64,000 bases of DNA from Luscinia megarhynchos (taxonomy: Eukaryota; Chordata; Aves; Passeriformes; Turdidae). The stretch covers positions 63,283,352 to 63,347,351 of the forward strand of contig JAPFBE010000003.1 of NCBI GenBank assembly GCA_034336665.1. Direction: 5' to 3'. Within the stretch, counting starts at the first letter, position 1. The number at the start of each line of letters is the position of its first letter. The position numbers were made by a program, and so were the translations under genes. Positions 13,121-24,414 of this stretch are shown piece after piece. The notes below the pieces were generated by a model. It was given only the letters and a program-made list of their open reading frames with translations, was not told the origin of the DNA and made no database searches.

Positions 13121-13395
13121 AGAATCATGGAATATTTTGGATCGGAGGGCACCCAGTTCCAATACCCCTGCCTTAGGTAGAGACACCTAAGGGTTGCTCA
13201 AAACCCCATTTAGCCTGACCTTGGAACACTTCCAATGACAAGGAATCAGTGCCTTCTCTAAGAAACCTGTTCCAGTGCATCACCACTTTCAGAGTGAAGA
13301 ATTTCTTCCTAGTATCTAGTCTAAAGCTTCCCTCTTTCAGTTTAAAGCCATTCCCCTGTGTCCTATTGCTACATGTCCTTATAAATATCTTGGGT
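13121..13395 (-). mobile_element. CR1 LINE, 5'-truncated 3' end
   Basis: Read on the plus strand this is the inverted 3' end of a chicken-repeat-1 LINE. It starts AGAATCATGGAATATTTTGG, continues through CCCCTGCCTTAGGTAGAGAC, GGTTGCTCAAAACCCCATTT and CTGTTCCAGTGCATCACCAC, and then GAATTTCTTCCTAGTATCTA and TTTAAAGCCATTCCCCTGTG. These blocks are in consensus order. Similarity fades after the ACATGTCCTTATAAA block near 13385, so the 5' truncation point is about 13395 but could be later. Divergence is moderate. Only the 3' UTR/ORF2 end is present, with no coding capacity. Confidence 0.85.
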
Positions 13396-14822
13396 GTGCT
13401 CAGATGGGCAGAAAAGATCTCATTTCCTAGCCCTAGTATAAGGGTACAATAAACACAGCCCTTTCAAGGACTGAAAAACCTCAGAAGTGTTACCTGAAAA
13501 GCTGTCCCAGCTGGCCCCTGTGCAGCCACAGAGCTGTGCCATGGGAGCAGGAGGCTTGCTCACACTTTATTCCTAAACATCTTCCATAGTCCTTTCAGAA
13601 AACATCCAGTGTGAAGAGTCTTTCCCTCCATGCAAACTCCAATGTATTGCAGTGATAGTAATCTGCTATGTAGATTTTATGAATCACACTTTCAAATTTA
13701 CAAATTACAGTGAAACCTCAGCCTTCACTGTGTTTTAAAATAGACTCTGAAATAGCAATACAGCAGTAACAGCAATAAAAACAACAACAGCAATAATAAT
13801 GAGTAGATAAAAAATTACCCATTAAGGTTCCTCCTCTCTACAAGTACTGGATAATAAAAAGGTATTTTTAGCCTGAACTTATTTAATATAGTTTTGTCTT
13901 TATTTTTTATGGTTTCAAATATATTAGGAAAGTTCACAGAGTCCTACATCATTTTAAGACACTGAAACTCCACATTTTCTTCTGAGCCATCAGGTTACTC
14001 TTGTATGAAAAGAAGTATTTAGATTAGTTTTTTTCAGTTTGTTGAAACACATTATCCTGAAGAGGAAAATGTCTCTTTTTAGTAATGCAGAGTATTAGGG
14101 GTGCCTTAGAAGGGAATTCTTGGCACAGAAGTTTCACTGGAAGTACAGTAAACCTACTGAAGTATGTATTCATTTTGTGGTGACTGTAGTTAGGACTCCC
14201 CTTTTTATGAACAACCTGAATCTCATGTAGAGTTGTGTTGTGCTCAAAACAAAACAGTGAATCTTTTTTATCTGACTACTTTAACCAGTGCTGCTAAGAA
14301 ACTTATACAAATGACTTTATGTGCAAAGTATTCCTCTTGTATCACCTGAAAGCAGCCATCTGTCTTTCTTCTGCCCTTCCTCAGTGAAGGCTTTAAAAAA
14401 CTTTATTCAGTTTACACCAGGCCTGTTTCTCCTTTGCCTTCTGCCTGATGCACTTTTCTGAAATGGCAGGCAAACCCTCACAGAACAAGTGGTAGCATTC
14501 TGTGAATAGTCATGAGTGAACTCCCTCCCAAATCTAAGCAACTGGACCTTTCAGAGGACTTGAAAAATAGAATGCCTCTGCCTCTCCTCCCAACTGTTAT
14601 CACCTCTTTCATGCTTATGGGTGACATGTGGCAAGAGGCACAGAAGGATGGGCTCCTGACTCCCCTCAACAGAAATATTCCATAAATTTCTTTGGAGGAT
14701 TACTTTCTTTTTCCACTTAAAAAAAATATTTTAGAATAATTCTTACTTGGAATTAAGAATATAAAATATCATTTTTACCCAAATATGAAAAAAAATGGAG
14801 GTATGACTGACTGCATATGTAC
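13396..14822. other. Non-genic AT-rich sequence
   Basis: No gene or named repeat is seen. A short degenerate CAA/AAT-rich stretch lies at about 13760-13803. Confidence 0.6.
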
Positions 14823-14960
14823 ATTTTCTTTTCCTCTTTTCCTCTTTTTCTTTTTTCTTTTTGGTGTGTTTTTTTGTTTGGTTTTTGTTTTTCTTTTCTT
14901 TATTTTTTTTTTTTTGTGGTTTGTTTTTGGGGGGTTTGGGATTTTTTTTTTTTTTTTTTG
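14823..14960. repeat. T- and T/G-rich low-complexity tract
   Basis: About 140 bp is nearly free of A and made of T runs interrupted first by C (TTTTCCTC units), then by G (GTTTGGTTTTTG, GGGGGG). It ends in 18 or more T. An open frame runs through it at 14861-15100, but it encodes only Phe/Gly/Leu low complexity and is an artefact. Confidence 0.85.
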
Positions 14961-17900
14961 TTAAATCAGCTGGGTATTTATTAGCTCAGCAAAGATATCC
15001 TAATGCTTTGAAACTCCTAAATGTTTTAAAGATATTTCCTCCCATTCAAAGAACTGACATGTTTGAATTGTTACCAAGCAAAGATGGATGGGTTCATTAG
15101 GAAAAGCCCACAAGTGCTTGGATGGGAGAGGTCAGGCTGGAAAGGGTGGATGCTTGCACTTAGAGGCAGGACCCTGAAACCTGGCAATCCAAAATTGGTG
15201 GCAAACTCAGCCTGTGAAACAAGGGCACAGACCAGGGGTAGACACAGCCAAAATAACTTGGTTGCCATGGCATGTAGGGCAAATGTTACTGGGAGTTTCT
15301 GATGGCATGTCTGCAGCTCCCCTGCCTTTTGTTGCTTGACGTGCTTGCCTGTAGCTAAAACACAATAGAGAGAACTGGTTGGAGTATCCAGCTTGATTAA
15401 TAACCTCTTTTCTCTGCAAAACTATTGTTGGGCACATTCACTAACTAATCTTTATTATAGCTGAATGCTACAGAAGGATATAATTCCTAACTGCAGCTGC
15501 TCATAGGTAAACTGAGACACCAGCCCATAGTCCTCAGCACTGCAGCCATTTCTGCAAATTACAGGCTTTTGATTCATACAGTTAGAGTCAGATGCCTCGT
15601 AGCAGGAATAATGTCACTTAATTGTGAGTGTCTGAGTGACAGATGCTTACACCTTAGATAATCTTCTTTGATGGTAGTAAAGAGAAATAGGATTTTTAAG
15701 GGCTTCATTTTAGTTTATTTCCTTACCTTAGGCTGAAATTAAATTATTCCCAATCTGTACTCCTTGGGAGTGCATGTTTCTAAAAGAGCTTGACTGTGTT
15801 TATCAGACTATGTACCCATGAAAAAACCTAGGCCAGTGTCCCCCAGTGCTGACATGTGCTTGCCTGTACCCTTTTCCAGCAGGCTCCTTGGCATGGTTTT
15901 CATTTATGCCAACCCACACTGTCTCAGTCTTTGCCCAGGCACAGCCCTGTGATTGACATGTTCATAGGGATATTGTCATTGGGAGGGGTGAAACAGGGAT
16001 GAGAGGCTCAGTGATGCAAAGAGAGTGTACCTGCAAGGACATGGGCATACCAGCTACTTGGATTTGGGATCTGTGTATACTTCTGTCCAGTTTCACTTAT
16101 GGGCCTAGGGCTAGCTTTTTATGTCCTTGGATTCATTGAGAACACACCTAAAATTGTAACAGCCCTGCATGTGACTGGGTTTTGTATGCTGAGCTCCATT
16201 GCACTATGTGGGGGTCTTTGAGACCATGGCATGTTCTCATCCAAAAAAAATGATGACCTATCATCCTTTCCTGAACTCCCCACCACCTGAGCAATGTGGG
16301 TGGGGCACAGATGATTCCTGGTGGCATCCTATGGCTGTGCTGAGTGCTTGTGGCATCCCAGTGGATCTGACCATCATCGTCCCTTGGTCAGGCTCTAGCC
16401 CTGACTTCAACATGGAAACAATTTGATGCCTTCAGCAGAGGGCATCAGGTGCTTGAAACAGGAAAACAGGCACTGGCTGCCTCCATGGGTCTCATTGCAG
16501 ATGTCTCTCAAGAACCACCAGCAGCTTCAGTTCTGAGGGATGACCCTCAGCACACCTTAGAAATGCTGAGGTGCTGTTAATTCAGACTGCTCTGGCTGCT
16601 CCTGCACTCTGAGCACACTGGATCCTCTCAAGACTCCTCTCAGGAAATTCCCTGGTCTGTCTTTTTGAAGATGTGCAAAGGAGCACATTTGAATTTCTTG
16701 CTATTTTCTTTGTCTTTGCATTATGAAACAGGAGGAATAGAAGATCTGACACCATGTTACTCATTACTCATTGTACTGTACTCCTTTTATCCAGTGCTGA
16801 GACACTATTTTGGGGTTTATTCCAGCTCCTTTTGTTATCTCCTCCTTCTGGAGTACCTGATCATGGTTATCAGGCAGAAAAGGAACCACTCACTGTTCCA
16901 GTGGTTGAAATTGAGGCTGATATCATTCTGATTGCCTTCAATCTCCTCCTTTTAATTAGTTACTCCTCCCTAACTGCTAGATGCATGGGCTCTACATGAG
17001 CCTCTGCCTTCACTTATATGTAGTCCCTATTAATGTTTACACTTTGTTGTTAGAAGGTGAACACCACCTTGGGTGTCATATATTAATTTATGCTTGTTTG
17101 CTGGTTTTATTGGAATTAAAATTGCACATATTTAAGGAGTTTTGTTTGCCTAGTGTTGAGCAGCTGCAACCCTCACACAGAAAGCATTGTGCATCTGCCA
17201 GCATGAAAAGTGATATGTACAATGAAGTGTGGTATGCAAAGATTGCAATTAAATACTCTGATAAGGTTTGATGTTGCAAGAAGACCATTTTCTACAGACA
17301 TTTTAAAATCTGTTTTCTCCTTGTTTTTGTGTGTAAGCTAAAAGGTCATTCCTGATGACAGCAGGAGCCACTAAGGAACACAAATCTGGTGTTCCCTTCT
17401 CAAGCCATACATACCTTTAACAAATCCCAAGAGATTTCTCATCCACTGCTTGGAAGCACATGATTTGCACTGCTGTGGTTTGGCTAATTAGCTGTCATTG
17501 TATTCAGAGTCCATATTTACAGCTTTTTGACCAGAATGAAAGCCACATGAATCTTCTTTATTTTGGTGGGTTTTGTTATTTTTCTTCTAATATAAGGCCT
17601 TTTGGATTTTCTATTTTTATTGTATTTTCCACAGCACTGTGTGAGCGATTATTGCTTGATGTCTGTAAAGTTCAAGTGTATACCACCTGCCTCCATTAGT
17701 CATCACTAATGTTTCTCTGTCAAAATACACTGGTGCTAAGTGACTATTGCCAAAGTAAATAGAAAATGTAACTGGAGAAGTAGAGCACACTGTAGTATTT
17801 GTTGGTTTTGCCTTTTTTTGAGATTACTCTGTCAGCAGTCATGCCGAGTGAGGGCATTTTGTTCTTTTCTTCTTTTGTTTTGTAGGCTTACCAGTCCCGC

Positions 17901-18569
17901 TGTTATAAAGGATTTTAATGCAAACATTTACATTTCAGCTAGTTATGGCTATTTTCAATCGTTTTCAAGCTTGTGCACACAATGAACTGCTTGGCAGAAA
18001 GACTGTACAATAAGCTTTTTTCCAATAAGTGCTTTACACTTGTACATTTTTAGGAGAATTCTCCTTCTTGCTGTCTTATCTAAGCCAGAGGACCACATGA
18101 AAACCTGTATCACAGTCTGTTCCTCAATGCTTCTGCCCTCTGAGATTACTCCAGCTACAGCTTATTCTGCCTCAAGACAGAAGGGAAATGTGTGCCATCC
18201 TGAAGTTCATGGCAAAGTTCCTGTTGGTGTCAAGGAGGCCAGGTTTTCATTCAGGGAGATTTGGCATCAGCTTCACCGGGGAAGTGTCAACATGGACTGC
18301 ACTGATAACATTCTTATTTTGTCAGTGCCAAAGCATACACCCACTCTATGTCCAAACAGGAGAAGAACCCAGATGGTGTCATGTCACACTGCCATCCAGA
18401 TCCATTTCAAAAGAGTTTTAGTGCCAACTCTGATCAATGCATTTAAAATGTTTTACTCTAAATTACTATAATGTTCCAGTAGAGAGATCCTAGGATATAC
18501 TGCACACTTAACAAGACGTGCATAATAATTATTTGCAGCTGAAACAACTGGCCAAGGGCTCTGTAGGAG
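14961..18569. other. Non-genic sequence, nothing recognised
   Basis: Open frames reach 143 codons (18040-18471, plus). Its translation has no recognisable domain, signal peptide or family. Several overlapping frames around 16660-17290 are short and hydrophobic because the DNA is T-rich. Confidence 0.6.
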
Positions 18570-18681
18570 CCTTCCTTCCTTCCTTCCTTCCTTCCTTCCT
18601 TCCTCCCTCCCTCCCTCCCTCCCTTCCTTCCTTCCTCCCTCCCTCCCTCCCTCCCTCCCTCCCTCCCTTCCCTCCCTCTCT
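18570..18681. repeat. Compound (CTTC)n / (CCCT)n microsatellite
   Basis: About 112 bp of pure pyrimidine on the plus strand. CTTC repeats switch to CTCC/CCCT, back to a few CTTC, then to a longer CCCT block. The strand is homopurine on the minus side, so triplex (H-DNA) formation and length polymorphism are expected for such tracts. Confidence 0.95.
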
Positions 18682-20009
18682 ACAGACTAAGTAATTCTAG
18701 GGCTGCAGAAGCACAGGTTTGACTTATTTCCCCTGTCCTTGTTGCCTCTGTAAGATAACAGATATCGACCAAAGCAGAAGGAGAAGTCTGGAGAGCTTTC
18801 AGACCAGAGTTGTTTTTACTTCACTGCTTAATGAAACTTACAAAGCAATTACAATTAAATTACAATTGATTACAGTTGAGCATGAGATTCTAAAACATAC
18901 AAATAAACAACATTTCCCTTAAAATCTGTAGTCCCTAATGAAACCTAGCTGTATCTTTTTCATTCTTACATAATTTCATAATAAAATAGAAGAAAATGCA
19001 AAGAACTTCCTGGATTTCATTTTAGCTTGTATTACTGACTGTGATGAACTTCATAGACCAAATCCTGCTTTAACAGAATCTAGGGCAAATCCAAAGCAAT
19101 ACCATTTATTCTGATAGATTTATTTAAACAGTACTGCCTGACCTTCCAGCATCATGTTTAAACTGTGTGCAGCCAAAGCAAATTCAAACTCCCCTGCAAG
19201 CTATGGTGTTATTGGAAATTTTTCATATATTTTTTTGACAGTGTGCAGAATAGATCACTGTGTTCCCAACACTTAATAATCTTGGGGTTTTGAAAGAATG
19301 CTCTGCACATAATTAAATACTTTAATCACTTTTTGAAAGTAAACCATAATATATATTGTTAAGACTTGGTGTGTGCTATGGGTGTTCATATTCATAAACT
19401 AAATATATTATATCTGTGTTGCTTTTACTACTCTTAAAACCGTTCTCAGCATCTTTTTTGGAGCATACATGGCTGGGGGAGGTGAAGAGTCCCCTGTTGG
19501 CAAAAGTAATGCATCTTTCATCCCTGGATCCTGGCCAAGGGCTACGTAGCCTTGTGATTAATATGTTAGCTGCATATTTACAAGGTAGAAAATTCCCCTT
19601 CTGCTGAGCTTGTACTCTTGCTGATATCAGTATTTTCCATCTCTTGCTGTTGATTATGGTTTTCCATTTTTTCCTGTTACAAAAATGAGACCAAAAAATG
19701 CCCAGATGTATCTCCACATATTTAATGCTGCCAAATTATCGTAAATAGAAAGATGGGTCTGACATTTTATCACATTATGGAAACACAGGAGCCCTGTTAT
19801 ACACAAGAGAAGCATCTTACTTACAGCTTTGAAGTATGATTCCCAGAAACATGCAACAATTTCTCCATGTTTCATTTCTCAGGTTTTTGCTAATGAGCAA
19901 AAACTTGGTGAAATTTCTGCTCCTGTAAAATCAAACATTCAACACTAAAGAAGTGAGAGAACCAAAAATATCATTGTGAATACCTGACATAATTCCTTGT
20001 AAGCCTGTT
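18682..20009. other. Non-genic AT-rich sequence
   Basis: Nothing recognised. The longest open frame (113 codons, 19376-19717, minus) has no family resemblance. Confidence 0.6.
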
Positions 20010-20073
20010 TTGGTTTGGTTTTTTTTTGTTGTTGGGGGGATTTTTTTTTTGTTTGTTTGTTTTGGTTTTTTGT
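20010..20073. repeat. T/G-rich low-complexity tract
   Basis: A keto-rich stretch made of TTTTGG, GTTTGTTTG and GGGGGG with long T runs. It resembles the tract at 14823-14960 and the one near 27085. Confidence 0.8.
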
Positions 20074-21989
20074 TAGCACACTCTCAGACCTGTGGTTGAG
20101 CTTCTAATACTGTGTGTTTTTTATCAGTAGCCCCAGTTAGCACCAGACTCTGACCCAGTTTGCTTCAACAACAGCTCATTTCTAGCAGCATTTCATCCAT
20201 TACATTTCATCCAGCCAAGTACTTATTTTCCTAACTTAGCTTCTTGTTTTCATATGTAAAATGTTTTGGATTGGGTATGTATTTGCTGACATCTCTGTAG
20301 GAGGTGGTAAATTGTTGACATTAAATACCAAGACAATTATTTTTGCTTATGGAAAACTGTCTAATGTCTGTTGCAGCAAGGCAGCAATATTTTTCTGTAG
20401 GAGTATTGTCACTTTTAATAAGCACCCTAGTGGTTTATTTTTCAGTGTGACATCTGTCTCTTTTCCTTCTTCTATTGAGTTTATGTAACATATGCACATA
20501 GTGTCTGATTATTCTTTTTCTTGCTTGTTTTTTACCTCTACCTTTCTGAAAATTTACTCATTTATGATAGGGAGTTCTTTAATGTCTCCCTTGTTATTGG
20601 TTGTTATTTATACTTTCTTCCCCATGTCTTCTGTTATGATTCAGGAGGGGAAAGCAGGCTTAAAGCCTGTAAGTAGATTTGCTGTCTGTCAGCATTTTCA
20701 AACCTCAGATCTGGCCCACTGTACAATTTTCCCAAAAATCTCGGGAGCTCCTCTCAGGGTCTTGAGGATGACCTGAGACCCTGAAATCCACGGGATGAGT
20801 GACAGAGGGTCAGAGAAAAACTGAACTAAAGCCAAACCCTTGTCACTCTGCGTGGGCCTATGCTAAATCTGGATTACATTATTGATGTTTAGCAAGGTAG
20901 ACCTGCTCTGAATAGCTAATTTCTCATCTCTTTTAGTCCATTGAACCAGTAATTGTCTTGGGTGCAGGATAGAGTGTTAGTACTTTGCATTTGATCCCTC
21001 AACTCCCGTAAGGACAATCTCAAGCATTCTGTAAAGTTACTCAGTACAAAACCTGTGCTGTAATTGCAGGCTCCCATTTCTTAGTGCACATCTTGACCTG
21101 CAGGATAGCTGTGTATCCTCCACATTTCTCTCTCTGACTGTTTGCTGGAGCAGTTTAATAGAAGGCAGCAAGCACTACCTGTATATACAATTTAAGTAGG
21201 TCAACTTCTCTGAAAAAGTGCTGAGTTCTCTAGTGGTTGGAAGCAATAATCACTATTCATGAGCCTTGCCTATCACTCAAAGGTCTTGTTTAGATCAGAC
21301 AGATCTATTGTGCCAGCTCCTCTACAAAGACATAAAAAGCACTTCTCCCAAAGTCTTTGTAACCAGAATTTTAGAGTAGGCAAAGTAAGGGAAGAGGAAG
21401 GGGAAAGATGGGAAAAAAGCAACAGTGAGAAGCTTGAGACAGCATTTAGTAATATTTTAGATGTATTGCTTTTGTTTAGATGTACTGTTTTTTGGGATGT
21501 ATCATGTGAAACCAAATTGTGCGGATACAATGCACCTTTTGTAGAGCACAGTGTCTGAAAAACAGGTGTTATTTTCAAGAAACTAAGGGGTATCTTGATC
21601 TAGGTAGCTGCAGGTCTTTCTGATGGGGGAGTTATGACTCTACCCTTTAGGCATGGCAGATAATCTCCTTCCCAGCTGGAAGAGCAGGGATCCAAAGCTC
21701 CTTCCCTCATGAGGACAGGGCAGAGAGGAGTAAGAAATGGGCCAGTGGCTCATTTCCTCCCATGAGTCTGATCTGTTGGAACAAGAAGATGAGAAGGACC
21801 TGTAAGAGGCCAACCTTGACCCTTCTAACACTTCTGGGCAATCTATAAAGCATAGACCCATGAAGTTTCCAAGCTACTTTAATTTATGATCTGGTGCTTA
21901 GTATCTGATATTGTCAATGAGGATGCTGCTGTTGCTGACAGTGAATATGAAATTTTGCTTGAGTTGCAAAAATATGCTTCTTAAAAACA
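20074..21989. other. Non-genic sequence, nothing recognised
   Basis: Open frames are about 100 codons or less and overlap on opposite strands (for example 21259-21558 plus and 21273-21578 minus). No repeat family was identified. Confidence 0.55.
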
Positions 21990-22490
21990 ACTGTCTGTAT
22001 AAGTATCTCATGTATTAAAGAAGTTGTGAAAACTTGGAAACAATGCAGAAAATAGTGACAACAACTTTTGAGGAATAGAGAATTGCCTTATAATGAGAGA
22101 TGCAAGGAAATCCTTTTGCTCATTGCATGCAAAACAAAGGGGCAATCTGCATTCTAATAGGATGAGAGAATATTCAAGTTTTTATTATTTTTCTTAACAT
22201 GTCAGAGAAAAATGTGATAAAAAACAACATAAGGCTGTTGATGCCAATCAATTGAAAGCTAAGAGTAAAACATGGATTTGCAGCAGCAAAGATGAACAAC
22301 TGCTAACCTAAGAGGGGCACATGTGCCTTTGACTTTATGAAGACTGTTTTGCTGTAAGCCTCAGTAAGACTCTGTGGTGGACTTCTCACATGGGAGGGGA
22401 AGCAAGGCACACTGTGCATTACTGAGAAATTTTAGCTACATCATCTACAAGGTTCCCTCCAGCCTCATAGTCTAAAGCTCTGCTAAGGTC
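21990..22490 (+). mobile_element. Ancient CR1-family LINE, 3' end
   Basis: A highly diverged CR1 copy in the plus orientation. The best block is TTTTGAGGAATAGAGAATTG followed by CCTTATAATGAGAGATGCAAG near 22063-22110. It corresponds to an old CR1 subfamily well preserved in turtles and crocodilians. Further matching blocks are AATATTCAAGTTTTTATTAT, CAGAGAAAAATGTGATAAAA and a 3' end ACAAGGTTCCCTCCAGCCTC near 22450. The coding frame is destroyed. Age is inferred from divergence and points to an insertion before the songbird radiation. Confidence 0.65.
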
Positions 22491-23539
22491 AAGTGCCATG
22501 GAGAAAAATTGTGTTTTGGAGGAAATAGTCCAGTCTTTACTAGAGTTCCCATGGTATTCAGGGTGTTGTTATGTCCAGCCTGACCCCTCCATCCTCATAA
22601 GGCAAAGGGAGCAGGAAGGAACAGGCAGGAATGTGCAGGTGATAGCTGGGCTGAAGGAACAGATCTAATTTCAGGATTTTTATTCTTGATTTAAAAGACA
22701 TTAAGGATTTAGAAACCTGTGATCTACACAGCAGATATTTTGTGGGTGTATCAGATATCTGATCCCATTCTGAGCTATATCAGTCTTAGGTTGCAGTGCT
22801 AAGGATTAATTCCAGATTCTGGCTTGAAAAGCATGGGTGTATTTCTACATTTTGAGTCCCAAACCCATGCAAAGCAACAAGCACAAATCATGTGCTGCAG
22901 CCTGATTGCTGAACCAAAAATATCCAGAATCATTGCCAGAAGCAATTTTCCAGTATATGTTTGATACATTGAATAATGGACTCTCTGCCAATAATACCCA
23001 GCACATGAGGGAAGTGATATAGATGTCTGATAAGAGCTGTGAAGATAAAGCACTGTGCACAAAAGACCAGAACTGTGCTGAACAAACCAGCTGAGAGCAG
23101 CCTGCACAGGAAGCAAATGAGAGGTCATCTCTTGTCATCCATGAAATTATGCTCAAAATCAGAGTCAGAGGGTAACACAGGAGTCCAGTGCAAGGTGTTA
23201 GTGTACTGAGGAGGGAGTATCTTAAAATTTTGAGAGATAAAATAGACAAAGAAGTGATGTTTTGAGGCAAAGGAAAGCATTTAGAGGTCTTGCAAATTCA
23301 GCAATTGAACTGAGTTATGGCTGGGTGGGAGGGGATTAATATTGCCTTGATTCAAGAATTTCTTTACTGTTTGTTTTCTTGCTGGTATTGCCTGAAGTAA
23401 TAAAATGAAATAGTTCAGCTTTCATACGAAACAAAAGTTGAATCCTGTTCTTTCCCCATGTATAGATGAATGCTCTTCACTAGGACTCTCATCAATTTGG
23501 AGCACTTAGTGCCAAAGTTCTTTTCAGAGCATCTTATGT
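22491..23539. other. Non-genic sequence between old repeats
   Basis: Nothing recognised. A 141-codon open frame (22845-23270, minus) is rich in Leu/Ser/Cys and has no known family. Confidence 0.55.
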
Positions 23540-23735
23540 TCAGATGATGAAGCCCTGCAGCACAACTGTGAGGTGCAGGAGAACAAAGCATTGCCCTCAT
23601 TTCTCTGACAATGGGTCAGAAAGGTATAGGTAAGGGCTTTATCATGGCCACAAGATCAGAAAAAATCAAATGGGACTGAAATATCAGAAACCCCTGCTCT
23701 CAGCCCTAAAAGAGAAGCTAACATGGCCTAGAAAA
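23540..23735 (-). mobile_element. MIR-like tRNA-derived SINE (amniote type)
   Basis: Read on the plus strand, the core is that of an inverted MIR. It has CAGCACAACTGTGAGGTGCA, then TTGCCCTCATTTCTCTGACA, then ATGGGTCAGAAAGGTATAGG, then TCATGGCCACAAGATCAGAA, and an AGAAACCCCTGCTCTC block. This order (CTGTGAGGTAG, CCCATTTTACAGATGGG, TGGCCACAC) is typical of the MIR family found across amniotes. The tRNA head (high-coordinate side) is too eroded to define. Boundaries are approximate. Confidence 0.6.
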
Positions 23736-23829
23736 TCCTCCTAAAGGTGGGGAGCAAAAATGTACGAAGAGCTGTGGACAGTATTTTTAATGTCTCAGTG
23801 TCAGGAAGAATTATCAAGCTCTGCCATGA

Positions 23830-24140
23830 ACCATCTCAGGATTTTCTCAAAGGTTTCACTGGTGACCTGTATAATGGACCATAAAACAGAATTGTGGCAT
23901 TTCATAGATGAACTGGGGAAGGCTGCAAAATTTTTGGAAGGTTAACCTTCCAAAAATTTTGACAAATGGATTCAAAGAGACAAAATAAATAGAATGAATC
24001 AATGCAGCAAGGACAAGTTTCACTCAAGAAATAAAGGGGCAAACCCTGGATCATGTTAAGGAAAAATCAATTTACTTGGGCTTGCTGTGGATGAAGCTTT
24101 GGGTCTGCTGACAAGTGTAAGAGCAGCCCTAAGCACTGAG
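23830..24140 (+). mobile_element. Ancient CR1 LINE fragment (reverse-transcriptase C-terminal part)
   Basis: The plus strand retains the eroded end of the CR1 reverse transcriptase. Translated pieces read FTGDLYNG and WHFIDELGKAAKFLEG, matching the family pattern F-x-N-D-L followed by the K-F-A-D-D-T-K-L-G block. The catalytic Asp-Asp pair has been lost (reads IDE). Downstream nucleotide blocks GAATGAATCAATGCAGCAAG and GACAAGTTTCACTC, then TTGCTGTGGATGAAGC, follow the CR1 order. A perfect palindrome interrupts it at 23926-23961. It is non-functional, with stops and indels. Confidence 0.6.
23926..23961. repeat. Perfect 36-bp palindrome
   Basis: The 18-base half-site CAAAATTTTTGGAAGGTT is followed immediately by its exact reverse complement, with no spacer. 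The symmetry breaks at 23925 (G) against 23962 (A). It lies inside the CR1 fragment, just after the FLEG codons. The left half fits the CR1 consensus, so the right half is probably a snap-back copy. Confidence 0.95.
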
Positions 24141-24364
24141 GTACCTACATCCTTCACTGTCGTGTTAGCTCCTGTTTCAAGAGTCTTTTCTACTTAAAAA
24201 GGGTCTGTTTGCTTATTTTTCATTCCTCTAAATAAACATGGTTTCCATGGAAGACCCTTCCCTAGAACTTAGTATTGAAGGAATTAGATTCAATTTGCTT
24301 CTAATGTTTTCAATCCCATTTTTTATACCAAAGCCCAGCTTTACAGTAAGCCCCTCATTGCAGA

Positions 24365-24392
24365 ACATGCACATGCACATGCACATGCACAT
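24365..24392. repeat. (ACATGC)n hexanucleotide repeat
   Basis: About four and a half perfect copies of ACATGC. A related ATGCACGTGCAT palindrome follows at about 24403-24414. Confidence 0.9.
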
Positions 24393-24414
24393 AGAGCTAA
24401 AAATGCACGTGCAT

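Noticed and set aside
14861..15100. Hydrophobic small protein encoded by a T-rich tract
   Set aside because: The Phe/Gly/Leu run is a direct consequence of poly-T low-complexity DNA. The same applies to 29918-30109 on the minus strand.
18040..18471. 143-codon plus-strand open frame
   Set aside because: The translation resembles no family, another frame overlaps it, and no upstream regulatory or splice signals were seen.
24365..24392. CRISPR-like short repeats
   Set aside because: The ACATGC units are contiguous with no spacers. This is a microsatellite in a vertebrate genome.
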